NCBI RefSeq assembly: GCF_011074795.1
Contig: NZ_JAAMPF010000002.1
Coordinates: forward strand, 1 to 64,000
Length of the DNA: 64,000 bases
Source of the DNA: Marinobacter salicampi
Lineage (GTDB): Bacteria > Pseudomonadota > Gammaproteobacteria > Pseudomonadales > Oleiphilaceae
Direction of reading: 5' to 3'
Of the stretch, positions 26,711-35,610 are shown piece after piece. Under the pieces are notes generated by a model. The model worked only from the letters and a program-made list of their open reading frames with translations. It was not told the DNA's origin and ran no database searches. Numbering within the stretch: the stretch's first letter is position 1; each line of letters starts with the position of its first letter. A program made the translations under genes and the position numbers.

Positions 26711-28708
26711 ATGACTTATTCAGTGACCGGTAAATCCATGCAGATTTCGCCAGACACACAACTCCCCAGCCTCCCCGAGATCACCCTCAGGGCGCTGGAG
26801 GCATGTCAGCATGAAGACAGCTATCGCCAGATCAGTCAGATTATTGCTACCGACACTGCCCTGGTGGCCCGCGTTCTCGCCCTTGCAAACTCTTCCCTGT
26901 ATGGCCGGCCAGGAGAAATCCGCTCGGTGGAACACGCCCTATTACGCCTGGGCACCGACCGGATTCGCACCCTGATCCTGACCGCGGCTCTGCGTCAGCT
27001 GCTGTTCGATCTGGGTGCAGACCAATGGCAGCAGCTGCGGGACTTCTGGCGCCACTCACTGACTACCGCGCTAACTGCCAAGGCACTGGCTACCCTCACC
27101 CGCTACCCCTCGGCTGACGAAGCGTTCATGATCGGGATGGTCCACAACATCGGCGAACTGATTGCCCTGAAAATGGCGCCCGGTGACTCCCAGCAGGAAA
27201 AGCTCAACAGTCAGTCCGAGATAGGGGCCCAGTTCGCCCTGTCCTGGGGGCTGGGACCAATGGCCGCCGACGCCATGCGTTACCAGCAGGCGTCGCCTGC
27301 CAGCATTCGGGACGCCGCGCACCTGGTCAAACTCATTAACCTGTCTACCCGCCTCGCCCAGGCTGACGCCGCCGGCATTTCTGCTGCGGGAACAGTCTTT
27401 GGCATCAGCGATGACCTGACCCGGGAAATCTGCCTGCGCATCAATAACGAGGTCGCAACCCTGGCCGCTTCTCTCGGGGTCACCCTGGCTGATGAGTACG
27501 ATGGTCATGCGGCAAGCCGGGTACTTCACCAGACGGTGATCCGGCAGGCCATGGCGGAGCAGAGCCTGAGTTGTGCAGGCAATCACGAAACCATCCCGCT
27601 GATGCTCGCCAGCACTGTCAGCAACCTGACCCTGCTAACCGGCTGTCCCGCGCTGTTTTTCACAGCCCGGCCTGAATCTCTGAAGCTCGTGTCCACCAGT
27701 CAGGGGGACTGCCCTGACATGGCTGTTTCAGCAACGCCTGCCCTGAGCGCCCTGACCCGTTGCCACCGGGATAGTGTCATTGTCTATTCCGACCCTGATG
27801 ACCTGAGCATACTTGACCAGCAAGTACTAAGATTGCTCAGGAGCACCACCATGATGGCGTTACCGGTGCTTTTTGAGGAACAGTGCTACGGTGTTTTTCT
27901 GCTTGGCACAGACTCAGCTGACGACGCCGCAGTGGAAACCCTTGCCCGAATGTTCAGCCAGCGCCTGACACGCCTGATCGCAGACTCGGTGGCGGCAGGC
28001 ACTGGCACAGAGGATCTTACCCAGGCGCTTCTGGAAGAGGGTATCCGGCGCCAGATCCACGAGATAAGCAACCCGCTGACCATCATCCGGCAGTACATAT
28101 ATCAACTGCGCGGTAAACTCGACGATAGCCAGGTCCATGAAGAGCTGGACATTATCCGGGATGAACTGGAGCGCGCTGGCAACCTGTTGCTGCAGATGGG
28201 CGAAGCCCATGAGCATGAGCGCGAAGGGGTAAGCCACGCAATCCTGAACGATGAACTGCGGGCATTGAACGAACTGTTTGAGGATACGCTGTTCGGAGAC
28301 CGCAAGGTCACCTCCCGGCTGTCCTTGAGCAGTGGCTCAACCGAACTCAAGGCAACCAGGGCACCGGTGCGTCAGGTGGTGATCAACCTGATCCGCAATG
28401 CCGTTGAAAGCATGACCACGGGGGGCAGTATTGCACTGACCACAACTGCTCCCGTTTTCCAAAACGGTGGCAAATGGGTAGAGTTGCTGGTAGAAGACAC
28501 CGGTCCGGGTTTACCGAAAGACGTCCAGGATCGACTGTTCTTACCGGTAACTTCTGGCAAGGGCGCAGGGCATAGCGGCCTGGGATTGAGCATTGTGAAA
28601 CAGCTCATTGATGACATGGAGGGAATCATCGGCTGCCATTCAGGTGAAAAGGGAACCCGTTTCCGTATCCTTTTGCCTGCAGCATCGGACCAAAATGACG
28701 AAGAATAA
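26711..28708 (+). CDS. HDOD-GAF-histidine kinase hybrid (cytosolic)
   Basis: About 665 residues, no membrane helices. An HDOD domain occupies residues about 10-210 (LPSLPEITLRALEAC, ATDTALVARVLALANSSLYG). Next is a GAF-like region (about 290-440). Last comes a kinase: H-box HEISNPLTIIRQYIYQL, N-box VINLIRNAVESM, G1 VEDTGPGLP, and GHSGLGLSIVKQL. HDOD is a metal-free relative of HD domains that docks partner proteins. The next gene, 19 bp downstream, encodes a receiver-GGDEF-EAL protein and is the obvious phosphorylation target. The start is uncertain: ATGs at 26711 and 26738 and a TTG at 26675 all lack a good ribosome site. Confidence 0.9.
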   Translation: MTYSVTGKSMQISPDTQLPSLPEITLRALEACQHEDSYRQISQIIATDTALVARVLALANSSLYGRPGEIRSVEHALLRLGTDRIRTLILTAALRQLLFDLGADQWQQLRDFWRHSLTTALTAKALATLTRYPSADEAFMIGMVHNIGELIALKMAPGDSQQEKLNSQSEIGAQFALSWGLGPMAADAMRYQQASPASIRDAAHLVKLINLSTRLAQADAAGISAAGTVFGISDDLTREICLRINNEVATLAASLGVTLADEYDGHAASRVLHQTVIRQAMAEQSLSCAGNHETIPLMLASTVSNLTLLTGCPALFFTARPESLKLVSTSQGDCPDMAVSATPALSALTRCHRDSVIVYSDPDDLSILDQQVLRLLRSTTMMALPVLFEEQCYGVFLLGTDSADDAAVETLARMFSQRLTRLIADSVAAGTGTEDLTQALLEEGIRRQIHEISNPLTIIRQYIYQLRGKLDDSQVHEELDIIRDELERAGNLLLQMGEAHEHEREGVSHAILNDELRALNELFEDTLFGDRKVTSRLSLSSGSTELKATRAPVRQVVINLIRNAVESMTTGGSIALTTTAPVFQNGGKWVELLVEDTGPGLPKDVQDRLFLPVTSGKGAGHSGLGLSIVKQLIDDMEGIIGCHSGEKGTRFRILLPAASDQNDEE

Positions 28709-28727
28709 TAATCATGGGTAATTCGCG

Positions 28728-30899
28728 ATGACAAGGGAGCTCACCTATCCACTGAAGCCGTCGCTTACGATGGCCCGCATTCTGGTTGCGGACGATGACC
28801 CCCGTCTTCTCAAGAGCCTGGCGACGTTACTGGAACAGCGCGGCTATGACGTAACCGCCGCGCTCGGAGGCCGGGCCGCCTGTGAAGAGCTCTCTAACCA
28901 GCGCTTTGATCTGGCCATGCTCGATCTGCGCATGCCCGACGTTGATGGTTTTGATGTCATGGCCCATGCTGCCGGTGTTCAGGCGGACTGCGGCATTGTC
29001 GTGGTTAGCGGCGAAAGCTCGTTCAGCAGTGTCAGCCGAGCGCTCAGACGTGGCGCCCAGGACTATATCAAGAAGCCGTTTGATCCCGATGAACTGCTGG
29101 CTACCCTCGAAGGGGTTCTGGGCAAGCAATCCCTCGTCCGCGCCCATGCGGACGTTCAGCAAAGGCTTGAGAAATCCGAAGCGCTCCACCGATACATCGT
29201 CAACAGCTCACCCGACATCGTCTTCATGCTCGACGAAAGAGGCCGCTTCTGTTTCCTCAACAACAAGATCGAAGCTCTGCTGGGTTATCGGGCGGCCGAT
29301 CTGAACGGCAAGCATTTTCGAACACTGATCGATGAACAGGATGTGACACGGGGCACTTATGCCCTGCAGGACCCAGGCATCAGCGCTGAGAATCCCCGAA
29401 CCCTCGAAGTGAGGATCAAGACCCGCAGCAGCCGCAAGGCGAACCGCTACTTCGAGATTACCGCCTTCCCCATTGATCATGAAACCTGGCCACTTGCCGC
29501 CGACATCGCAGCCAGAGAGGCAAGCCAGAAGGCACGGTTCTATGGCACCGCCCGGGATATTACCGAGCGCAAGGAAGCAGAGGCCTTTATCAATTTCCAG
29601 GCCTACCATGACCTGCTTACCCGGCTACCCAACCGCGCCCTGTTCAAGGACCGACTGAACCTGGCAATCACTCAGGCCCGCCGCAACCGTCGCAAGCTTG
29701 CGGTCATGTTCCTGGACCTTGACCGGTTCAAGATCATCAACGATACCCTCGGCCACGCCATGGGTGATCGCCTTCTTCAGGCCGTGACCCAGCGTCTGGA
29801 AGAATGTCTGCGCAAAGGTGACACCCTGTCCCGCTTCGGGGGCGATGAATTCACCTTATTGCTTCCTGAAATAAACAGCCACGAAGACGCCCGGGGCATT
29901 GCCAAGAAGCTCATACGTGCCATGAAGGCCCCGTTCCAGCTTGGCGACCATGAGGTTTTCGTGGGCGTCAGCATCGGCATCTCGCTCTATCCGGACGCGG
30001 GTAATTCACTGGATCAGCTGATACAGAACGCTGATATTGCCATGTATCATGTCAAGGCCAGGGGCAAGGACGGTTACCGTTTTTTCAGCGACACCATGAG
30101 CATCGACACCGCCCACCGGCTTAACCTTGAGCGGGACCTCCGCCAGGCGCTCGACAACAATGAACTCCGGGTCTTCTATCAGCCCCAGGTGAGCGCTACT
30201 ACAGGGAAAATCGTCGGCCTGGAAGCGCTGGTCCGCTGGCAGCACCCGGAACGCGGACTGCTTTATCCGAAAGACTTCCTGCCGCTGGCGGAAGAAACCA
30301 AGTTGATTGTCGACCTCAGTGAGCAGGTATTGGCTCAGGCTTGCCGGGAAGTGAAGCGATGGATCAACGACGGCCATGAGGGCTTGAGACTGGCGGTTAA
30401 TATGTCCCCCATCCAGGTGGATCACCCGAGATTTGTGGAGAACCTCCTGCAACAACTCCACAACCAGGACTTCCCACCCGGCAACCTGGAAATCGAGATC
30501 ACTGAAAATGTCATCATGAGCGATCTGGAGCAGATCAGCCTGAAGCTCCGGGAACTCGCCAACGTGGGCGTCCGAATTGCTATCGATGACTTCGGAACAG
30601 GCTACTCGTCATTGAATTACCTGCACCGGCTCCCCATTCACACCCTGAAAGTGGACCAGACCTTTGTTCGGGGCATACGTACTGGCGAGGACGGCGCCTG
30701 CATCGTCAATGCCATCGTTGCCATGGCACACGGGCTGAAACTGGACATAGTGGCGGAGGGGGTGGAAACCGACATCCAGTTGAGTTACCTCAAAGGCCTT
30801 GGCTGCCATCAGGTCCAGGGCTTTTTCTATGGCCCCGCTCAGCCAGCGGACGCCATCAGCCGCCTGCTGGGATGCGGAGCCATCAGGGCCGCGGTCTAG
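28728..30899 (+). CDS. Response regulator with PAS, GGDEF and EAL domains
   Basis: A 723-residue protein. The receiver is at 15-130 with phospho-Asp66 (LDLRMPD) and Lys in KKPFDP. A PAS domain spans about 145-265. GGDEF (371-375) has an intact motif RFGGDEF and an RKGD inhibitory site five residues ahead. EAL (499-501) keeps its key residues: MSPIQ Asn, EITEN Glu, DDFGTG, LKVDQ Lys, AEGVET Glu and VQGFF Gln. It can in principle both make and break cyclic di-GMP, switched by phosphorylation. It is co-transcribed with the HDOD kinase. Its stop codon overlaps that of the convergent binding-protein gene by 4 bases (CTAG). Confidence 0.95.
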   Translation: MTRELTYPLKPSLTMARILVADDDPRLLKSLATLLEQRGYDVTAALGGRAACEELSNQRFDLAMLDLRMPDVDGFDVMAHAAGVQADCGIVVVSGESSFSSVSRALRRGAQDYIKKPFDPDELLATLEGVLGKQSLVRAHADVQQRLEKSEALHRYIVNSSPDIVFMLDERGRFCFLNNKIEALLGYRAADLNGKHFRTLIDEQDVTRGTYALQDPGISAENPRTLEVRIKTRSSRKANRYFEITAFPIDHETWPLAADIAAREASQKARFYGTARDITERKEAEAFINFQAYHDLLTRLPNRALFKDRLNLAITQARRNRRKLAVMFLDLDRFKIINDTLGHAMGDRLLQAVTQRLEECLRKGDTLSRFGGDEFTLLLPEINSHEDARGIAKKLIRAMKAPFQLGDHEVFVGVSIGISLYPDAGNSLDQLIQNADIAMYHVKARGKDGYRFFSDTMSIDTAHRLNLERDLRQALDNNELRVFYQPQVSATTGKIVGLEALVRWQHPERGLLYPKDFLPLAEETKLIVDLSEQVLAQACREVKRWINDGHEGLRLAVNMSPIQVDHPRFVENLLQQLHNQDFPPGNLEIEITENVIMSDLEQISLKLRELANVGVRIAIDDFGTGYSSLNYLHRLPIHTLKVDQTFVRGIRTGEDGACIVNAIVAMAHGLKLDIVAEGVETDIQLSYLKGLGCHQVQGFFYGPAQPADAISRLLGCGAIRAAV

Positions 30900-31768
30900 T
30901 AGAGCCCTGCCTCTTCGGCAATGTAGCGCCTGCGGATGGCCTCCAGTTCGCCGCTACCACCCATCTCCAGAAGTCTGCTGTTGATCAACTCTTTTACTTC
31001 AGCCGGCATATTCCGATCGTAACTCAGGTAAATGGGAAACTGAGGAATAATGGAGCTGACATCTACCTCCCGAAAACATTGCTTGTCACCGGAAAACTTT
31101 TCAACGTGGTAGTTCAGCCGCGAGTGCAGCTCAAGAAAACCATCCGCGCTTTGCGCGCTGACCAACTTAAGCCCGGCATCGAACCGCTCCACTGGCACTG
31201 ATCGTATGTCCCCGCTTTCCATGGCCTCGGAAAAACCGGGATACCGGAAGTGCCTCAAAGAGACTATGGCCAGGCCCTTAAGGTCCTCCACCTGTTCAAC
31301 CCGCGCCGGCAAGGCCGGATTACAGGTGAGCAAAACGTGATTGGTCACAAACAGTGGCTGAGCGGCCATCTCGCCATAGTCACCAAACGAGTTCCAGACC
31401 GGAGCATCGTACGCCACCCAGTCCACTACCCGGCCGCTCTGCACTTTGTCACGAAGGCGGTTTACCGGCAGCACAATGGGTTCAACCTGGTACCGGGAGC
31501 CTGCGAAGACTGCACTGACGATGTCAGAAACAATCCCTCGGGTACTGACATTGTCCTGCACAATCTGGAATGGCTGGGCCTTGTCGTCCAACACTAGGTA
31601 GGTGATACGCAGCGGCTCTGTTGCAGAGGAGGGCTCCGCAGAGACCGGGGAATGGCCTGCCAGCAGGATCAGGGCGCACAGGGACGGGCACAGCAGATGG
31701 TGCCGGCCTGGTATATCAGGCAGCCATGAACGCCGTCGTCCACCGTGCACCAGAAGCATGTTTTGCAA
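30896..31768 (-). CDS. Orphan periplasmic solute-binding-like protein (family 3 type)
   Basis: A 290-residue protein of the bacterial extracellular solute-binding family 3 fold. A signal peptide ends near residue 45 (CALILLAGHSPVSA). No ABC permease or ATPase is nearby, and the protein is not fused to a kinase. Two starts compete: TTG at 31768 has a GAGGTG ribosome site with 5-base spacing, while the ATG at 31759 is less well placed. It overlaps the GGDEF-EAL gene tail to tail by 4 bases. A role as a sensor of a periplasmic ligand is possible, but unproven. Confidence 0.8.
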   Translation of the reverse strand: MQNMLLVHGGRRRSWLPDIPGRHHLLCPSLCALILLAGHSPVSAEPSSATEPLRITYLVLDDKAQPFQIVQDNVSTRGIVSDIVSAVFAGSRYQVEPIVLPVNRLRDKVQSGRVVDWVAYDAPVWNSFGDYGEMAAQPLFVTNHVLLTCNPALPARVEQVEDLKGLAIVSLRHFRYPGFSEAMESGDIRSVPVERFDAGLKLVSAQSADGFLELHSRLNYHVEKFSGDKQCFREVDVSSIIPQFPIYLSYDRNMPAEVKELINSRLLEMGGSGELEAIRRRYIAEEAGLY

Positions 31769-32117
31769 ACAAACACCTCAGCGGTGACATAATGTCAGGA
31801 GTATAGACCCGGCAATTTACCCGGGTCACTTTTATTCTGCCGTCCTCGTGACAGGAGCTGCCAAATATCTGAAAAACAATAAATAGATTGTCCTACACTT
31901 CGATTAACAATTATGACGCGGTTTGCAAAGTGTTGCGATGCGTAACCTTATGTATCTGGAAATGCGGCCTACTGCACATAATTGCCCCTCCCTCTTACTC
32001 TAAGCTTTTTCAACGAACTGCTCGACTGCGTAACCGAGTGAGGTCCAAGGCCCCGCGCGGCACTCAATAACGACAATACCGCAGCGGGTTAATCTGACTT
32101 GGAAGGCACTGAAAACC
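31769..32117. other. Intergenic region, solute-binding gene / methyltransferase
   Basis: About 350 bases, AT-rich in the middle, with divergent genes on both sides. I see no clear promoter pair, hairpin or RNA gene. A small plus-strand frame at 31888-32070 has no ribosome site and no recognizable content. The word TGCGTAACC occurs twice, about 90 bases apart, which may be chance. Confidence 0.45.
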
Positions 32118-32774
32118 ATGCGTGATAAATATAAATACATAGGCCCCGTTTACGATTTCCTCAGCAACCTCTACAGCGGAAAAAACATTCACCGTTGTAA
32201 AACCGCCATGCTTGATGTCGAAACCATTAAACCCGGAACCCGTGTTCTGTTTGCCGGTGTTGGCCACGGTCGTGACGCCATACGGGCAGCGGAACTGGGG
32301 GCAGATGTCACTGTCGTCGACCTGTCTGAAACCATGCTGCGCAAATTTGCCGACGCTCAGCAAAAAGAAGCACCCGATCTCAACATCCGACGCATCCACA
32401 GCGACATCATGACAGTGGACGAATTCGAGCAGTACGACATGGTGGTGGCGAACTTCTTCCTGAACGTGTTTGACGAGGACATGATGGTCCGCGTTCTTGA
32501 ACACCTGATCCGTCTCGGCAAGGCGGACGCCAAAGTTGTCGTGGGTGACTTTTGCTACCCCTCCGGCAACCCTCTGGCACGTATGTTCAAAAAGCTCTAC
32601 TGGTATATGGCTGTTTTCACCTTCTGGCTGTTTGCCAACAATGCTTTCCACAAGATCTACAACTATCCCGAGCACATGCAACGCCTTGGCCTCCAGGTAA
32701 CCGAGAAGAAGCACTTCAAGTTGCTCAACATGAATTGCTACTGGTCGATCCTTGGACAGAAACAGGCGCAATAA
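32118..32774 (+). CDS. Class I SAM-dependent methyltransferase with membrane-anchoring segment
   Basis: A 218-residue Rossmann methyltransferase. The SAM motif I is VLFAGVGHGRDA (about residues 43-54), followed by VTVVDLSETML. Residues about 155-180 (KLYWYMAVFTFWLFANNAF) are strongly hydrophobic and could attach it to the membrane, near a lipid substrate. The closest families are UbiE- and phospholipid N-methyltransferase-like enzymes, but I cannot assign a substrate. It is 46 bp ahead of the DUF2156 gene on the same strand, an apparent two-gene operon. Confidence 0.85.
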   Translation: MRDKYKYIGPVYDFLSNLYSGKNIHRCKTAMLDVETIKPGTRVLFAGVGHGRDAIRAAELGADVTVVDLSETMLRKFADAQQKEAPDLNIRRIHSDIMTVDEFEQYDMVVANFFLNVFDEDMMVRVLEHLIRLGKADAKVVVGDFCYPSGNPLARMFKKLYWYMAVFTFWLFANNAFHKIYNYPEHMQRLGLQVTEKKHFKLLNMNCYWSILGQKQAQ

Positions 32775-32819
32775 CGCCCCACACCACAGAACAACACCTG
32801 AATCCCTGGGGGAGGCCGC

Positions 32820-33827
32820 ATGACAAATCAGATTCTGGCACTGGAACAGTACGGCTCGCTTGCAGAAGGCTCGTTCACCTTTTCCGAGCGCGTGGACTAC
32901 CTGAAGAAGTTCGGCACACACTCACAGTCCTTCTCGACACTGCAGCCCGGTATGGACTACTTTGATCTGCCCGGGGTCGGCTATATCGGATTCATGCGCA
33001 AATGGGGCATGACCTTTGTACTGTCCGACCCGGTCACGGCACCAGAGCATTTTGAAGTCATTCTGGAGCGGTTTCATTCACGCTATCCGAATGCCTCCTA
33101 TATTCAGGTATCGAAACCCGTTGTGGACTACCTGCATCGTCGCTTTGATCTCTACGGTACCCAGTTTGGCAGCGAGTCCCGGATCAACCTGGAGACCTGG
33201 TCATTGAGCGGCAAGAAGAAGCAGATCATCCGCACTGCCCTGAATCAGGCTGAAAAAAGCGGCATCACCGTAAAAGAAAGGTTCAGCGACGACCATACCC
33301 GAGAGATTTCCGATGCCTGGATACGCACCCGGAAATGCAAAAGCAAGGAAATACGCTTCCTCATCCGGCCAATGGAAATGAGCTATCGGGAGAACGAGCG
33401 GCATTTCTACGCCTATCAGGATGGCAAGGCTGTTGGGTTCATCTACTTCGATCCCATCTACCGCAACAATCGCATTGTCAGCTATGTTCCGAACATTTCC
33501 CGGGCCAACGCGCAGTTCCGACAAGGTATCTTCTACACCCTCATGGCCCACGCCATGGAAGTATTCCAGAAGGAAGGCGTGCCTCACCTGGATCTTGGCC
33601 TGATCCCCCTGTCACTGGACAGGGAGACCGAACACCAGGAAAGCCGTTTACTGAAACGAATCCTGCACGGACTCTATGATCGCGGTAATTTCCTTTATAA
33701 TTTCAAAGGGCTGGAATTCACCAAATCCCGGTTCAGGGGCAGTAGCTTCAAAACCTATTGCTGCCATCAACGCTCGCTGCCGGCGCTCGAGTTTCTTGCC
33801 ATGTTCAAGCTGACGCGACTGCTGTAG
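32820..33827 (+). CDS. DUF2156 / MprF C-terminal-like GNAT transferase
   Basis: A 335-residue protein with a duplicated GNAT-like fold, matching the DUF2156 domain, the catalytic part of MprF. The C-terminal hallmark LDLGLIPLSL, then GNFLYNFKGLEFTKSRFRG, parallels the aminoacyl-lipid synthase domain. No membrane flippase part is present, so it is a stand-alone cytosolic domain. It might transfer an aminoacyl or acyl group to a lipid or peptide. It is coupled with the methyltransferase upstream. Its end overlaps the convergent murI by 23 bases. Confidence 0.87.
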   Translation: MTNQILALEQYGSLAEGSFTFSERVDYLKKFGTHSQSFSTLQPGMDYFDLPGVGYIGFMRKWGMTFVLSDPVTAPEHFEVILERFHSRYPNASYIQVSKPVVDYLHRRFDLYGTQFGSESRINLETWSLSGKKKQIIRTALNQAEKSGITVKERFSDDHTREISDAWIRTRKCKSKEIRFLIRPMEMSYRENERHFYAYQDGKAVGFIYFDPIYRNNRIVSYVPNISRANAQFRQGIFYTLMAHAMEVFQKEGVPHLDLGLIPLSLDRETEHQESRLLKRILHGLYDRGNFLYNFKGLEFTKSRFRGSSFKTYCCHQRSLPALEFLAMFKLTRLL

Positions 33828-34659
33828 CGTCAGCCTGAGGCGTACCTGGCCAGAAGCCTGTGAGCACATCAGGCGCCATGCCCAGCCCGGCCATATAAGT
33901 TCTGATATGAGCCGGTGCCGGGCCGCTGAAACATCCGTTCACACGCACCCCAACGACGTCGCGCGGAACCGTTTGTGTCATCACGAAACCGGCCGCGGTC
34001 AACAACTGCCGGGTCCGTCGGGCTATCGCTTCTCCTGAGTCCACCCAGTGACTGACACCGGGCAACAGGGTTCTTAACAGCTCGTCTATCAGCGGGTAAT
34101 GGGTACAACCCAATACAACCGTGTCCACCTCAGCGACCCTGAAAGGCTCCAGCGCGGCTGACAGCTGCTCTGCCGGCAGCGCCGCGTGCCCCGAAGCCCA
34201 GGCCTCAATCCAGTGCACCAGGTCGGCCTGACCAACTCGTGTGACTGTACAATCAGAAGCAAACTCGCCAATGAGCGCGTCCAGGTAGGGACGTTTAACG
34301 GTCGCAGGCGTCGCCAGCAGGCCTATTCGCCGGTTCCGGGATACGCCGGCCGCCGGCTTGATGGCGGGGACGACCCCAACCACAGGTACAGGAATGGCTG
34401 CCCTCAGCGCCGGCAGGGCAATGGTGCTGGCGGTGTTACAGGCAATCACCACCACATCTGCTCCAGTATTCTGTAGACATTGGCCGATCAGACTTACGCA
34501 GCGCTCAATGACTACGGACTCGGGCTGGTTGCCATAGGGAAAAAAGGCGTTGTCCATCAGGTAGGTCAGCCTCGCATTCGGCACAGTCTGCCCAATACAG
34601 CGCGCTACGCTCAATCCACCGATACCCGAATCGAAAACCAATACCTTCGGGCCGCTCAC
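33805..34659 (-). CDS. murI: Glutamate racemase
   Basis: A 284-residue cofactor-free racemase that makes D-glutamate for peptidoglycan. The two catalytic cysteines are in IACNTAST and LGCTHYP, and the N-terminal FDSGIGGLSV is clear. The start is GTG at 34659, overlapping the NudC stop by 4 bases (GTGA), so the pair is translationally coupled. It is the second gene after nudC. The 3' end overlaps the DUF2156 gene by 23 bases. Confidence 0.95.
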   Translation of the reverse strand: MSGPKVLVFDSGIGGLSVARCIGQTVPNARLTYLMDNAFFPYGNQPESVVIERCVSLIGQCLQNTGADVVVIACNTASTIALPALRAAIPVPVVGVVPAIKPAAGVSRNRRIGLLATPATVKRPYLDALIGEFASDCTVTRVGQADLVHWIEAWASGHAALPAEQLSAALEPFRVAEVDTVVLGCTHYPLIDELLRTLLPGVSHWVDSGEAIARRTRQLLTAAGFVMTQTVPRDVVGVRVNGCFSGPAPAHIRTYMAGLGMAPDVLTGFWPGTPQADATAVASA

Positions 34660-35477
34660 GACAGTGCCTCTGTACCATTGATCTCATTTTCCATTGCCCG
34701 AATCAAGCGACCGGCAATGGTAGTCAGGGGTGGCACGGGCGGCAGATCCCCAGGCTCGAACCAATCGGCGTGAGCAAGCTCGTCGGCCTGCAGAACGAGA
34801 TCACCGGCCACATAATCAGCGAAATAGCCCAGCATGAGTTGATGGGGAAAGGGCCAGGGCTGGGACGCATGATAGCGGATGTTATCGACGTCCAGCCCGG
34901 TCTCCTCCTTCACTTCCCGGCGTACTGCCTCTTCCGCACTTTCACCAGGCTCGACAAAGCCTGCGATCAGGCTGTAGTAGTGCCGCCGGGTCCGGGAGGA
35001 CCGAGCCAGCAGGAACCTGCCTTCCCGGCGAATGACCACAATCACACAGGGTGCCAGGCGGGCGTACCAGGGTAGCTGGCAAGGCTCGCACCAGCGGGCC
35101 CGCTCAGCCGGATGGTAGTCCGTCGGCTGGCCACATCGGCCACAGTATCGGTGATCACGCCACCAATGCTGAACCTGCATGGCGGTCCCAAGCATTGTGG
35201 TGGGCGCATCTTCGGTGTTCAGCAGGGCTTCACGCAGGGGTACAGGGTAGCCAGCCCGGGACTGGGTTTCCGGACTGACCTCCACCACGTAAACGTTACG
35301 TTCCTGATAGCGCCCCACATACACCGGCTCGCTGTCTGAGGCCAGTAAATCGCTGACTTGTGACCAGTCCTGCAGCCAGCCGGTTTCAGGCCGAACGATT
35401 GCGTCGCCACACAGCGCGATCACCCCATCATTATGCTCAGGACACTGCCGAGACCAGCCGGCCACCCATTCTGTCAT
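34656..35477 (-). CDS. nudC: NAD+ diphosphatase (Nudix, NudC)
   Basis: A 273-residue Nudix hydrolase that cleaves NAD(H) and removes NAD caps from RNA. The zinc ribbon CGRCGQP then CEPC lies ahead of the Nudix box GFVEPGESAEEAVRREVKEE. The C-terminal SQPWPFPHQLMLG is diagnostic for NudC. The ATG at 35477 follows GAGG; a longer in-frame reading starts at a poor codon upstream. It shares a 133-bp divergent promoter region with plsB. Confidence 0.94.
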   Translation of the reverse strand: MTEWVAGWSRQCPEHNDGVIALCGDAIVRPETGWLQDWSQVSDLLASDSEPVYVGRYQERNVYVVEVSPETQSRAGYPVPLREALLNTEDAPTTMLGTAMQVQHWWRDHRYCGRCGQPTDYHPAERARWCEPCQLPWYARLAPCVIVVIRREGRFLLARSSRTRRHYYSLIAGFVEPGESAEEAVRREVKEETGLDVDNIRYHASQPWPFPHQLMLGYFADYVAGDLVLQADELAHADWFEPGDLPPVPPLTTIAGRLIRAMENEINGTEALS

Positions 35478-35610
35478 TACCAAAACCTCGTCTATGGCTG
35501 CACAGAGAAATGTACCATATCGCTGCCCGAGCCATAACAGCTTAGCGGCTTTGCGCCGACTGGCAGAGCAAGTACACTTAGCGCCAGTTTGGTAACCAGA
35601 GCGATCGACT

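Noticed and set aside
31888..32070. Small plus-strand gene upstream of the methyltransferase
   Set aside because: No ribosome site, atypical composition, and no recognizable content.
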